From Bedellia somnulentella (Eukaryota; Arthropoda; Insecta; Lepidoptera; Bedelliidae), in NCBI GenBank assembly GCA_963576735.1, contig OY755174.1, positions 5,022,001-5,086,000 on the forward strand: a DNA stretch of 64,000 nucleotides, in the 5' to 3' direction. Shown one piece after another: positions 11,775-22,800 of the stretch (within the stretch, counting starts at the first letter, position 1; each line of letters starts with the position of its first letter). Below the pieces are notes generated by a model, which was not told the origin of the DNA, made no database searches, and was given only the letters and a program-made list of their open reading frames with translations. The translations under genes were made by a program, and so were the position numbers.

Positions 11775-11893
11775 AATTTTACTGATTGCATTTTTGGCAT
11801 CAGTATCGATCCCTAATCACCACCTGATAGTTATTTTGAAAATATATTTCATGTACAGAATTGACCTCTCTACAGATTTATTATAAGTATAGA
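10906..11893 (-). mobile_element. Non-autonomous Helitron, copy A
   Basis: On the minus strand it starts TCTATACTTATAATAAATC and ends ...GACGATCCACTAG with T following, the TC...CTAG ends of lepidopteran Helitrons. No Rep-helicase ORF. It contains a GACA/TGTC microsatellite at 11723-11771. Copies B-E in this window share the whole body. Confidence 0.85.
11723..11771. repeat. (GACA)n microsatellite inside Helitron copy A
   Basis: About 12 uninterrupted GACA units. The same repeat lies at the same place in the other copies with different unit numbers. Confidence 0.95.
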
Positions 11894-12237
11894 AGACAAA
11901 TAACAAATTCACCAAACACACAAAACTAAATTTTGAATCGAGTCTGTCGCAATGCATCAACGTTCAAAATTCACGAGCTGCAATATTTTGATCGTGTCAT
12001 ATCATTTTATGTATTTGCAATGAAGCTGACTCGATGTCCTTTCAACGAATACCTATTAATTTTATATTGAACTCCGTACTTTGCTCCGTTTATAAAATAT
12101 GGATTGTACGTTTTCTTTTTCCTTTGCATACGCTCACAAAGTGGTGCATTGAAATTATAGCGTTCGTTTTAACCAGTTGATTGGTTAGCTAAATTAAAAT
12201 ACATACACTCAATTACTCATGCCATTTATTCCTATTT
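11894..12237. other. AT-rich, nothing recognised
   Basis: No supported feature. Confidence 0.5.
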
Positions 12238-12239
12238 GC

Positions 12240-12372
12240 AGTGTAGTGCTGGCTTATAATGTCACTACCCCTTCCTACCCACGGGTGTCGTAAGAGGCGA
12301 TGGTATGGCGCTGTTTTAAGTTGTTTTTGGGCGATGCGGTTGGAAAACCATCACCAACGATATTTTTTACAA
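12240..12372 (+). mobile_element. SINE-1 variant, 5' half
   Basis: Variant with CCCACGGGTGTCGTAAGAGG in place of the GGTGGGTGTACG form; stops after the B-box region. Confidence 0.75.
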
Positions 12373-12401
12373 TTTTGTTAGTTTAGCAAATTAAATGTCA
12401 T

Positions 12402-12612
12402 GTAGTGCCGGCTTAAAATGACACTACCCCTTTCTACCTACGGGTGTCAGGTTACCCCCTTCTACCTACGGATGCGGTTAGAGACCTATCACCAACGATA
12501 CTTTATTTCTATCAACTTCCAAATGTGGCTAAGGAGTTTCTAGCACTGAAACATTGGCTAACCCTTTGGGATTTATGGCCGTTAGTATATATAAATTTAT
12601 ATATGTATATAA
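12402..12612 (+). mobile_element. SINE-1 variant with internal deletion
   Basis: Starts TAGTGCCGGCTTAAAATGAC about 30 bases after the previous partial copy, and ends GGCCGTTAGTATATATAAA. The 60-codon ORFs across it are incidental. Confidence 0.75.
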
Positions 12613-13079
12613 AAGGAATAGTATAATTAATGAATATGCTTGTCATAATTACAATGTGTTAATTGAAATAATTTATAAATTTCGTTACGTTAAAATTACG
12701 TTAAAATGGTTCTATTATTTTCAATATTATAATTAATTTCAAGTTCGTTCCAACCCACCATAGTACAACTATTGTAGTAGAATATTATTAACAGTATTCT
12801 TCTACAAACCCCACGAAATAAAAATATTCAAAAATAAAGTTTATGAACCGAGGCGGATATAGGGAAGGCTTTTTCAGATATTATTCTCTTTATTCGGCGT
12901 ATGCAGTAGTAAATAATTCAAAATGTTTTAAAGGCTGCAGTTTTTGGATCTCGTTAAATCGAATGCGTATTCAGCATACCAATATTTTGTTTCACGATGA
13001 AACTTTTTCTTTTATTCACTAAACTCCTTTTAAAGTTCAAAATTCATTCTTTGCTTTACGTTTGGTATCCAAACCTGTT
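12613..13079. other. AT-rich, nothing recognised
   Basis: No supported feature. Confidence 0.5.
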
Positions 13080-13280
13080 GCTTTTATAAATATCTAATTA
13101 CTGACTTGTTTTTTTGTGTAAAACATCCCTTCGATATTCGAGCTATTGTAAATCTTATTTTTGGAATGCAACAACAGAAACACACATCTGTAAAAAACCG
13201 GCGTACTATTACAGTCCGTGAGATAGAGCCTGGTGAAGGACGGAGAGGGCAGCAAACTTTACCTTTTTGGTAACGAACCC
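13080..13280 (-). repeat. Degraded copy of a common lepidopteran dispersed repeat
   Basis: Read on the minus strand it has the order GGTT..ACCAAAAAGGTAAA, CTCTCCGTCC, CACCAGGCTCTATCTCACG, TTTTTTACAGATGTG. This is the pattern of a widespread moth repeat that I recognise but cannot assign to a family. The 86-residue ORF over it (13084-13344) is incidental. Confidence 0.5.
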
Positions 13281-13441
13281 TATAAATGGGCATGCTTTTT
13301 ATAAGTACTAATATTATGAATATTCCATAATAATCTCCTGTCACAAAAGCCGATAGAAATTACCGATTTTTCATTTAGAAGCGAACCGTGATGCTCTACA
13401 ACTAATTTACACATAATTCCAACAATAATATAATAAGGTAA

Positions 13442-14150
13442 AAATGAATCCCACCAAAAACATTAAATGTAAAAAAATGCCAAGTCTCTCGATGCAGTCT
13501 TTCCATCGTAAAAAGTTTTGAGATCTCATAGAAGCCAAGTCCTATTCAAAATATTTCGTAGTTATAAATCAACATTTAGTAATTGTATCAATAGTTTTCT
13601 TTATATTATAATTATAGAGACTTGGCAATGAGCACAAGAAGAAACAAATAAAACGGCATATTTGGAGGTGTTGAAAGTTACACACACCGCATGCGTAAAC
13701 ATTAATATCACAAAATTAATTTTCTTTTGGTTTATCCGTGTCGTCCCAACCGAATTTCGGCAACGGCAGTCAGTCTTAGTGCACTCTCGATTCATTTACT
13801 TTCATAAAGCGATGGCCCATAAGGTATTCTTAATTATTGTATTGGAGCATGTAGTCGGTAGTGACCATCATGATTCACACATAACAAATAATCTGATCAC
13901 TGGTCTCGTCAGTAACATTTGCACATAATTCCAGGCAGCAAGCAGCTTTTAATTTGTGCTCATTGCCAAGTCACTATAATTATAATATAAAGAAAACTAT
14001 TGATACAATTACTAAATGTTGATTTATAACTACGAAATATTTTGAATAGGACTTGGCTTCTATGAGATCTCAAAACTTTTTACGATGGAAAGACTGCATC
14101 GAGAGACTTGGCATTTTTTTACATTTAATGTTTTTGGTGGGATCTCATTT
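13442..14150. mobile_element. Foldback element with ~195-bp terminal inverted repeats
   Basis: The arms 13442-13637 and 13955-14150 are nearly perfect reverse complements. They begin at the outer ends with ATCCCACCAAAAACATT and carry the word CTTGGC several times. The middle (about 315 bp) has overlapping ORFs on both strands (13662-13928 plus, 13601-13795 minus) that resemble no protein I know. The outer edges read AATGA-ATCCCACC and AATGAGATCCCACC, so the target duplication is unclear. Long arms with no transposase suggest a non-autonomous DNA transposon. Confidence 0.8.
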
Positions 14151-14535
14151 ATTTTTTGTAAGTGTATTTGTTTCTTTTACTTTTAGGTGACCTCACAATT
14201 TCTCGGACGTCAGCTACTGCTTTGCTTAGAACCCATTCTCTATCTCTATCTCTTTTGTTTCTTCTCTGAGGCTTCGTTACTTCTAAGGTAGACAAGTCTG
14301 GGCGATATATACTTCGGAGTCGATTATATTCAGTAAACATAGACTTATAGACTTGCGTGTCATCCCAATTCTCCACTACATAATGGACGACAGCACGCCT
14401 AATATCGTTTGACGACTGAAAACTCCCATACATGCTGTATGACAACGAATGAAATAAACACGACCCATCTCCAGGAATAGAGATGACTCTGTGTGGACAA
14501 AGGTCGCCATTTATGTACAATATTTCACGTTCCAT
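14149..14535 (-). CDS. OTU-like cysteine protease fragment, probably mobile-element cargo
   Basis: ORF of 128 residues. Residues 19-36 read ISIPGDGSCLFHSLSYSM, which fits the OTU active-site pattern D-G-x-C-L-F, followed by a helix-rich stretch (NDIRRAVVHYVVENWDD) also typical of OTU folds. OTU proteases remove ubiquitin; related domains occur in insect mobile elements such as Helitrons. The C-terminal catalytic His is not visible, the last 40 residues are basic and of low complexity, and the stop sits at the edge of the foldback element 13442-14150, so the ORF may be cut short by that insertion. Upstream of the ATG (14535) the DNA is AT-rich with a TA repeat. Activity is unlikely. Confidence 0.5.
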   Translation of the reverse strand: MEREILYINGDLCPHRVISIPGDGSCLFHSLSYSMYGSFQSSNDIRRAVVHYVVENWDDTQVYKSMFTEYNRLRSIYRPDLSTLEVTKPQRRNKRDRDREWVLSKAVADVREIVRSPKSKRNKYTYKK

Positions 14536-14579
14536 TACACTATATTTACAATTACTTCCATAACAATAGGGCTTAAACT

Positions 14580-14604
14580 TATATATATATATATATATAT
14601 ATAT
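14580..14604. repeat. (TA)n microsatellite
   Basis: About 12 TA units upstream of the OTU-like ORF; continues into AAACTAACTAA-type low-complexity DNA to about 14700. Confidence 0.95.
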
Positions 14605-15139
14605 GCAAACTAAATAGAACTAAACTAACTAACAAATAACTAACTAAATAAATATATATCTACTAACTTACAAACTATAACTAAACTAAACTAAATAACA
14701 CGTAAAGTTCTCCGAATATCAATTATCACTACAATATTTTTTAGTTTCGAAATGGGTTTTCATAGACAGATGGCTCTATCAAATGAAAATTATCGAATTA
14801 TTTTGAAGTACTACTTACACTGCGCTTTGTAACGAAACCATAGCGCGATTCAGACAGGTACAACGCCATCTATCGAGCGCGCATACAATATTTATCGCAA
14901 TACAATGGAGTTTTAGCTTTATTAATTTAATGAACTTTATGTATTAATTTGTATTAATGATAGTCTATGTATTACATTTATATTATTCTTTTCTATTCTA
15001 TGTATGTATTCATCCAATTGAATAGGTACTTGAACAACGAACAAAGTTAACAATGCAGTCAAAATCCATACATAATGTTCTTGCCAAACCGCAAATATAA
15101 AATTGTTTTCTATGGCATATATTTTTTTAATGTTTTTAT

Positions 15140-15620
15140 AATTTTTCCTTTATATGTGGCTTATGACCTATCTTGGTGCAAAATTTGAAGTTTCTAAGTC
15201 TGCTAGAAGTACCTTAGATTTTTGATGATCTGTCAGTGAATCAGTGAGTCAGTGAGTGACAAAATGGTGTAACTTTGATCGACCGTAACTCCTAATAATT
15301 CATTTGGCGTGTAATTTCGAACTTAAGCTTGTTCTAATGCCTACTATTATTCACCGAAAACCTAAACTCCTAGCTTTGTCCACGTTGAAGATATAGGGGG
15401 GGCGAAACAGCCGCGAACCGCTTCGAGAAAAGATGGTACGGCCGTGCCCGTTTTGCTCGAGACTTGGCTGGGGCACTGCCGTGCCCCCAGAACTAAGCTG
15501 ACGTTTTGCAAGTCAATCGCAGCTCATACTTCGAATTTATTTATATTAAATTTTTATTTTTTATATTTTTCGAAAAAAGCGACAAAAAGCGTAGTTTGCG
15601 AAGGCACGTACTAATTTAGG
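15140..15620 (+). repeat. Dispersed repeat with GTCAGTGA-type microsatellite
   Basis: TTTGAAGTTTCTAAGTCTGC, TAGAAGTACCTTAGATTTTTG, a run of (CAGTGAGT) at 15232-15260, then a GC-rich G-run region (15395-15490). I recognise this as a common moth repeat but cannot name the family. Confidence 0.5.
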
Positions 15621-15761
15621 CTAAGAATTTTTCAATGAGTTTCTTATTTATATACGCATATGGGAGTCCCGTTACCACTTGTTCGTTCTTTGTAATATAT
15701 AACAGTAAGCCGATTTGTATACAATTCTGAAATTTTAAGGTGGAAATCCCCTTTTTGTGAT

Positions 15762-15791
15762 TCATAGCCGTGTGTATGTATGTATGTAAGA
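15762..15791 (+). mobile_element. SINE-1/LINE type 3' tail scrap
   Basis: ATTCATAGCCGTGTGTATGT followed by TATG repeats; the upstream body is absent. Confidence 0.6.
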
Positions 15792-16084
15792 CTAAGCTAA
15801 ATCGCATTATAAAAACAAAACTAGGTCAGCATATGACATAATATGTTACTGAAAATATTGCAGATCTATATTAATTAATACCATCAATCCAGCACTAAAG
15901 CACACTCACAGACCACTTCCTCAAACAATTTTATTATGGTTTTTGTAGTGTAGCGTTGAAAATATCTTTGATTTAATTAAATTATATCTTTGTATTTTAT
16001 CATTTAATATTAAACGTATTTAATTTTTATATTAACTTCGTATAGTATGCTCGTACATAAATAAACATAACATAACAACACCCA
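15792..16084. other. AT-rich, nothing recognised
   Basis: No supported feature. Confidence 0.5.
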
Positions 16085-16327
16085 TGCCGTGTATTGTCGT
16101 CTTAGAATAACACTACCCCATTTCTACCCGTGGGTGTCTTAAGAGGCGACTAAGGGTATAGAAGCTTTTTAAGTGATATTTGGGCGATGTTGTTGACCCG
16201 TCACCAAACACATTTATTATTATTACCATCTTTTCCCCAATTAACTTCCAAAAGTGGCTTAGGAATTTCTCATTCCAAAGCTCTGGCTACCCCGTTAAAG
16301 GATTTATAGCCGTGAGTATATATATGT
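16085..16327 (+). mobile_element. SINE-1 copy
   Basis: Near full length, with TAGCCGTGAGTATATATATG at its end. It lies head to tail against a reverse SINE-2. Confidence 0.85.
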
Positions 16328-16331
16328 ATAA

Positions 16332-16707
16332 AATAACATAAACGTTCACGCCGAATATCCCCGAAAGGGTTGGCGTTGTTCAGAAGTATTAGTACCTCTA
16401 CTAATACTTCTGAACAACACGTGACTTTGTCACCTGGTGTTCAGAGTACCCACGTTTTGCATGGACATTGTACTCACGTAATAGGGGGCAGGCCTATCGC
16501 CGTTTTGTACGAACACACTGTCACATGACTAAGTACAACTAAGCCATGTGGGTTTCCTCACGATGTTTCCCCTCACCGCTAACAACCGTGATAAATTAAC
16601 CACACATATGTCTTTAGAAAAAACAAATTGGTGTAAGCCCGACCCGGGATTTGATCACTAGTCGTTTGCTCGATAACCAGTATTCTACCCATTGAGCTAT
16701 CACGTCG
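16332..16707 (-). mobile_element. SINE-2 copy with internal hairpin
   Basis: SINE-2 (local name) has a tRNA-like head with A box (TAGCTCAATGGGTAG) and B box (GTTCAAATCCC), a ~290-base body, and an ATGTT tail. This copy carries an extra inverted duplication at 16376-16417. The head is at 16620-16707. Confidence 0.85.
16376..16417. repeat. Perfect 19-bp hairpin inside SINE-2
   Basis: Arms 16376-16394 and 16399-16417 (TTGTTCAGAAGTATTAGTA and its complement), loop CCTC. Other SINE-2 copies have only one of the two arms here. Confidence 0.95.
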
Positions 16708-17232
16708 TCGCAATAAACATATTTTTTTAATGCAAATGTTCCTAAAATAACCGAGTATTAAATATTATATATTTTTTTAAGTACAAGTTATATTTTTTGG
16801 TTATTGTTATGTATACTTCATTAAAATAAAAAATATAGTTGATAATAACTATTCCACGCATAATCTAAATAATGCACACATAAAAATTGGCTTTTTAAAT
16901 AAAGAAGCATTGTATGACGAGCTTCTTACTCTTTTAGGTACTTTTTCATCACGTGCCTACTTGCGGATTCGTTTTGGAAACTTGGTCGGAGGCCAATTAA
17001 GCCAACAGGCCCCGCCGTCCAACCACCTTCCGGCTTAGCTTGCCAACTGTTAATATACTGCTTGATGTAATATACAGTTTCCCCTCTCATTAAGTTTTAT
17101 CTAAAAAATGTTCTATCTAATAAATCAATCTATGAAAAGAAGAAAACATACTAATTTTGAAAAGTCACATAACATTTATTCATACCTCGTACAGTTATTT
17201 TAAAACTAATTTATTTTTTAATCATAATAAAG
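16708..17232. other. No secure gene; GC-richer patch at 16950-17050
   Basis: A patch following a good acceptor-like run (CTTCTTACTCTTTTAG at 16938) is open for about 40 codons to a stop near 17070, with Pro-rich composition. Not recognised. Confidence 0.35.
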
Positions 17233-17442
17233 ATGCCAAAAGAATATGCATTCAGGAAAAATGGTCCGGTAGAATCAGAAAATTTCATTAACTTCTGTAA
17301 CAGTATTTCAAGTGCACGTTACCAAGCGGCAATAAAAGTTGGACAGCCGAGACGCGTTGATAACCAACCTCATTTGCATTTCCACCTCTTTCGTGACGAC
17401 AGCGGTCTTAAAAATATTACTGCTGGCTTTGAACGTCCTTGA
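17233..17442 (+). CDS. Unrecognised 69-residue ORF
   Basis: ATG at 17233, stop TGA. The composition is fairly protein-like (RYQAAIKVGQPRRVDNQPHL) and less AT-rich than its surroundings. No motif, upstream promoter or splice evidence that I can defend. It may be a mobile-element fragment. Confidence 0.22.
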   Translation: MPKEYAFRKNGPVESENFINFCNSISSARYQAAIKVGQPRRVDNQPHLHFHLFRDDSGLKNITAGFERP

Positions 17443-18128
17443 GAAAAAAAAATGTTTCATGGGTTCAATAGCCAGTCGCCAAAATGTTGTTTTTATCTCG
17501 AATTAAAAGTTAACTGTTTTTGAATTAAGATTCATCAAAATATGCAATGTTTTAATCTGTGTTTTATTTGAGGGCATCTCCTAGTTCAAAAGCTATTTCA
17601 ACTACTCTTAAGTTCGATTCAGTCAGAATTACAAACACTCAAAAATTAGTGTAGCGAAATTTTCTTTGTATAAACATCAGTGTAAAAAATATACAACATG
17701 TAATACTAGTGGAGCTTTTACGGTTTCTACGATAATAAAGCGTGTTGTAAAATGATAATTTATATCATATAACTACATATAAAATATAAAATAGTAAACA
17801 TGACAAAAAAGAAAAGAAAGTTAAATAAAGTCATATCAACAACATCCAAGCGGGTTTGATAGAGTTTGAAAACAATAAAAATAAACCCGTTTCCACGGGG
17901 ATGCATCAAGATGTATAAGTATGACAGTTTGCTGTGAGTAAATCAGTTATATTATAATTATTCTAAATTTTCAAATAAATTATTTTTCACATTCGCTTAT
18001 AAGTATATGCTACATTCGTAATATCTTGAAACTATTCTTAACAAAATGGCGCTTATATTCAAAACTTTACCGTATTCGAAACTTTAACTGCAATGATCAG
18101 CATACTCACAAACTTTAACCGTATATTT
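17443..18128. other. AT-rich, nothing recognised
   Basis: No supported feature. Confidence 0.5.
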
Positions 18129-18138
18129 TATATAAAAG
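18129..18138 (+). promoter_or_regulatory. Candidate TATA box (TATATAAAAG)
   Basis: A strong TATA-like sequence about 115 bases before the ATG of the 18246 gene model. A TCATTC initiator-like site follows near 18178, somewhat far for a standard TATA-to-start spacing. Confidence 0.35.
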
Positions 18139-18245
18139 CGTGTGAAACGAAAACTTTAAATCAAATAATACTACTCGTTCATTCAAATTTTATTCAGAAA
18201 TTCCTTATCGTGTCGACAGATATCGCAGTACAGACCTATTTGGCA

Positions 18246-18552
18246 ATGGACAAAATCGTAGTAAGTATAAAATACATTTTGCTTCAGTAAGTGCAAGATT
18301 GAGATGGCAACTGGTGCAACCCTTACTTTTGTTTAGCCGGAGTATGTTTTTATAAAACTTCTGCTAGTATATCTCGCTCTATTTTCAATGTGGGAAAGAG
18401 ATGTATGATTGTGGGGATTTTTAAAACAAATATGTTTATAGATAAGTGTGGTAGATTTGAATGTTAAAGGAACTGGTTCGCATTGCGTCGAATCCTCCGG
18501 CCGAGTGGCGCCTGGCTGCCTCCTGGCACCTCACTCGGTCAACGTCCTCTAA
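18246..18552 (+). CDS. Candidate small secreted or membrane protein, three exons
   Basis: Not recognised. Model: exon 1 18246-18260 (MDKIV, then GTAAGT), exon 2 18337-18402 (acceptor after a run ending TTTTGTTTAG; donor GTATGA), exon 3 18442-18552 ending TAA. All junctions are phase 0 and give 63 residues. Residues 10-22 are hydrophobic (FIKLLLVYLALFS), as in a signal anchor. The tail is polar with two Cys. If exon 2 is not spliced, translation stops at 18408 after 28 residues. A TATA box lies upstream at 18131 and an AATAAA overlaps the stop. The five-codon first exon has the same length and phase as that of the neighbouring cuticle gene, but the product has no cuticle motif. The GC-rich part of exon 3 is open in other frames too (an overlapping frame runs 18483-18677), so the frame is uncertain. 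Confidence 0.28.
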
Positions 18553-18677
18553 TAAAAGCCTTTAAACTCGAGCCAAAACAATTTCAGCGAAATATCTTCG
18601 GCTTTAACATGCGCTTTTTTATGATCCTTCCGCTATATCGATATATGTTTTCTGGACGTCTTTATGTCCGTCGGTGA

Positions 18678-19690
18678 CTGCCCGCCTGTTCTGGTAATCA
18701 GATAAAATATTTCTGACATCAATTTACTTCCCTGTATTTAGGCCCAGTTTTGTAGCAGTAATTTGAAAGGAATTAACGCCCACCAGTTTGAAACTACCAT
18801 TCTGTGTTACAATTATTTGTTTTTTGTTTAAGAAAGATATATGATTATAGTAAGAGGTATTTTTGTCATTGTGTAAATAACAAATTTCTTTATTTTTTCG
18901 ATATAATGATGTATTGCGATGTCTTTGTGAAAAGACCACAATGCAGGCCTTCAATGCAGGTCGTGGGAATTTTTGATGATTCGCATTACAATTTTATGTG
19001 TTGTTGATTTTTGAAAATTGATAACGGAGTTGAAAACTCTGTAAGTAAACAAACAAAGCTTAATTGTTCTAGCCATGATAGCCTAGAGTATTCTCATAGA
19101 GTATAATACGGGATGATCGTTGATTTTGAATTCTGCGTGTTAAAACTATTAAGCAATTTATTTTATTAGTTAAACTGGTACCTACCAATAAAGATTCCCT
19201 AGGAGATTTTTTTTTTCAAATAGTCTTTCTGAAGCTTTAATATCTTGAACTTTAAGAAGTTGTAAATAAATTATACCAAATTATAATTTAAATTGAATTA
19301 GCACGGGTTTAATAGTTTGAAATTGTTTGTTTTTTGCACCTTTATTACACATCATCTTAACCTTTAAATGCTGTTTTGATTCAGAAACACTTATAACGTT
19401 TCAAGTTGTGAGTTTAGGTGAAACTTTATAAGTACTACGGTGGTAAATGGTGTAAAAATATAAAATAGTTTAATAAAAATGTATGTTAATTTCAAATAAT
19501 TTATTATCACATATTAAATTTACTATTTAATTATAATTCAGTTCGTTTTCACACATTATCTTATAAAAATAACTTAAAGGCAAGTATTTTCTATAAAATC
19601 TTACATAGGTAATCAAACTAAATAAGTCAAAAATGAGGTCAGATTCTAACTTATCAGTTGTTTTCGTGAGAACATTGAACTTGCATATCA
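18678..19690. other. Region between the two gene models, nothing secure
   Basis: A minus ORF (18724-18954) ends SFQITATKLGLNTGK with moderate composition, but no family is recognised. The rest is AT-rich. Confidence 0.4.
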
Positions 19691-19693
19691 TTC

Positions 19694-19699
19694 TTTATT
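19694..19699 (-). terminator. Candidate poly(A) signal of the cuticle gene
   Basis: AATAAA on the minus strand, about 190 bases after the TAG at 19888. It is the first canonical signal I see downstream, which gives a normal-length 3' UTR. Confidence 0.5.
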
Positions 19700-19887
19700 A
19701 ACAAACTGAGGAGAAATGCAGTGTATTAATTCCTTGACCAAAGATAACTGTCATAGTTATAACAGTTAATGTTACAGTTTTGAAAATATCTGCGCGATTA
19801 TTTTCCTTTCTTGTAAAAGCAATCTCACATTTACAAGTTAAACACGCTCACAAACCAACTTCACAAATAAGTTACTATTATCGATAT

Positions 19888-22800
19888 CTAATTTACTTTA
19901 GCGTAGACCCATTTGCCAGAGTATTTCGTGTCGATTCTCTTCATTTTTGGCCTGAATCCGTTTTCGTCGGCTGTGTAGTCTACTCTGTACTTGAAGCCGT
20001 CAGGACCAATGTATTCGTAGAACCCTTGAGACGCAATACCCTCGTCAGCTGTGTTTGCATTCTTCAGATACGCTTTCTCCTCACCACGAATCTTGTTCTC
20101 GGTTTCAAAACTGCAAAGAAAAGTTCAGCATCATTTTACGAGTTGGAAAAACTTTGGAGGGAAGCCTTGAAACGCTCTTCAACTATTTAGTTTGTTTGTG
20201 AACTTTATTCGACTTTTATATTGAGTTTTAAGTATATCTGTTAGTGTTGCCGATGCAACAATTTTGTATCATTAAAGAATAATAAGAACCAAGTTTTAAA
20301 ATCGATTCTAAATAATATGTTTCTGATTTATTACTCGATGTTCAGAAGTATTAGTACCTCTGCGGGGATATTCGGCGTGAACGTTTATGTTTATGTTATG
20401 TTATTACTCGATGTCTATTGTCCTCTTAACTTACATCTTTTACATTTAAATGTGTCATCTGATACAATAATTGATCACCATTTTGTACGATCCTGACAAG
20501 CCTCCAGAGCTTTGGTTACTGTTTTAAATAATTTTATAAATGCCTTATTATTATTCACACTCCTAAATCCTCAGCACAAAGTATATCTAAAGTCTATTTC
20601 CCAAGTTGTATGCTATTAAATATTCAGTCTAATCTAACTGGGGCACAAGTGGATTTGCATCTACGTCAATATTAAAAGCATTGGCTGTTTAAAAGTTCAC
20701 TACAAAGAGAAATCAATATGATGATCGTCGATCCTAGTAATGCCTCAAACTAGGTCAATCGAATTCAGATGAAGCGCATAGCCTTTAAACCATAAATGGT
20801 AAATACCGAATTCTTACCATCTTCCGTTCATTAACTTGCAAAACTGATTAAAATTCAAATTTAAATAGAAACTTTAACTCCAATTAGATACAATGAATAA
20901 AAGTTTTAACGTAGGAAGAAGAAATTTCTGCGGAAACCACTCAGTATATATTAGTCTATGTTTCTAATAAAGTAAGTATTGTGTGCTTGTTATTATTATT
21001 ATTATTCAAAATATTCATCAATAATCATCAATGAAATATATTATTAGAATTATTAGAAGCTATATTTATTCTCTTATTAAATTTATGCATAGAAATATTA
21101 AGTTAATGTTATTATATGCTTGCAAAAGAATACTGTATTTACTCCTTTTATTGAAGCAGTGATTCAATATCTTAATTTTTTATCAATAATTTAATAATTT
21201 GGTCGTGGCTTTTGCTTTATGTTGCCCGAACATTCTTAGAGTCTTTCAATAGTACTGCACAGGAAAATTTTAAATAAAAGTGGATCTTTTAAAGTTTTGA
21301 AATCATACTAATTATGACATAGAAAAAAAAATCAACCTAGTAATTTACTCATACTTACAGAAAATCGTATTTGTCTTCGTCATAATTATGTTTCTGCTTT
21401 ATGATTTTGATGCCATTGTTCTTGTAATATCCCGGTTTGTAGTAAGGGTTGTCCTCTCCAGCAGTATGGAGCCAGCTGTATATATCCTTAGGCTCGTAAT
21501 GCTTGTAAGGGTTGTCAAGATGAGCATAAGGCCCGTAACCACCGTCATATGGGTTGTCAATGTGAATGTATGGGTTCGGTATATGTACGTACTTCCCCTC
21601 ATCTCTGGGCCGATTGTATCTACAACAGAAATGAAATAAAAGGTAAAGCTGGCTGAACTAAACAAAGAAGGAAAAAACACATGATAGTGTAATTTTCATT
21701 CTAGGTAGTAAAAAGCCTTAAGTGAAATAAAAATATTTCGGATATATTTTTCGTCACTATTAATTTGACTGTAACTAATAAATCTCACTCATGACTCAAA
21801 AAAACTGGTTAAATGTGTAGCTTCTCCATTCAAGATTGTGTCTTTATCACTAGGTCATCAAACCTGTTAAAGCATTAAACTATAAACAAGTGAATGAACA
21901 AAGGAATTCCCAATAGGCGTAAAATCTCGACTTTATTTTTCTCTTATCTTAATAATTCCGAAGAATAAATGAAGAAGTGTTAATAGAATACAGACAGGAG
22001 ACCTATGATAAACATAATAACGTCGCAAAATTTAATACTTCGATAACATATTTACTACAAATTAGCACTGTTTTCAACAAGTGCAATTTTTATCGTATAA
22101 TTTAATTATATAAATACTACTACATGTTTTTTCAATGTATGTTCAAGGTAAAAGGAGCAAGCCATTTCACACCCACATTTAGATTAGTCGTGATAAAATG
22201 AAACATGAATTATTAAAACTTTTTAGTTATTGCGGGTCCAAATCACCAGAGATCCTTTATTTCACTATCTTTTCCATTCAAGTTTGAAAAAAAGTTCAAA
22301 AAATATCTTAAATGTAAACTCTGGCTAATTTGATAAGGAAATTTCAGCCGTGAGTATTTCTATAAAGTTTTAAATCAAACTAAATCCTAGAACAAAAAGG
22401 TATTTACTGGCACTAGTTTTAACAGAGACACTAAGTACAGTATTGTTACTCCAATAAAACAGAATAGATACATACTTTCCAATGCCAAATGCGTTTGGAT
22501 TCCATTTTCCATCATCAATGGCAGGAACCGCGGCAACTGACGCCAGACATACAGCGAATACAACCTGAAAATAAGAACAGATATTGTTAATAGTTTTCAA
22601 AATAACTATAAGCAGTGAAATCTATATATAGGTTACTTTGAAAAAATGTGACCTTGATTTTAATACGTATTTTAATTAATATTAATATTCCTATTTGAAA
22701 ACGGAAATCGGGCCATTAATTAAGGTAATTTATATAGACTAATCGGCTCAATATAGGCATTAATACCATTATATTGATTTATTTTAAAAATATTCTTAAC

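Noticed and set aside
19780..20190. 136-codon plus-strand ORF
   Set aside because: It is the antisense shadow of cuticle-gene exon 4 (19888-20110), whose minus frame has the full RR motif.
21388..21680. Plus and alternative minus ORFs over cuticle exon 3
   Set aside because: Shadows of the exon; the correct minus frame joins in phase with exons 2 and 4.
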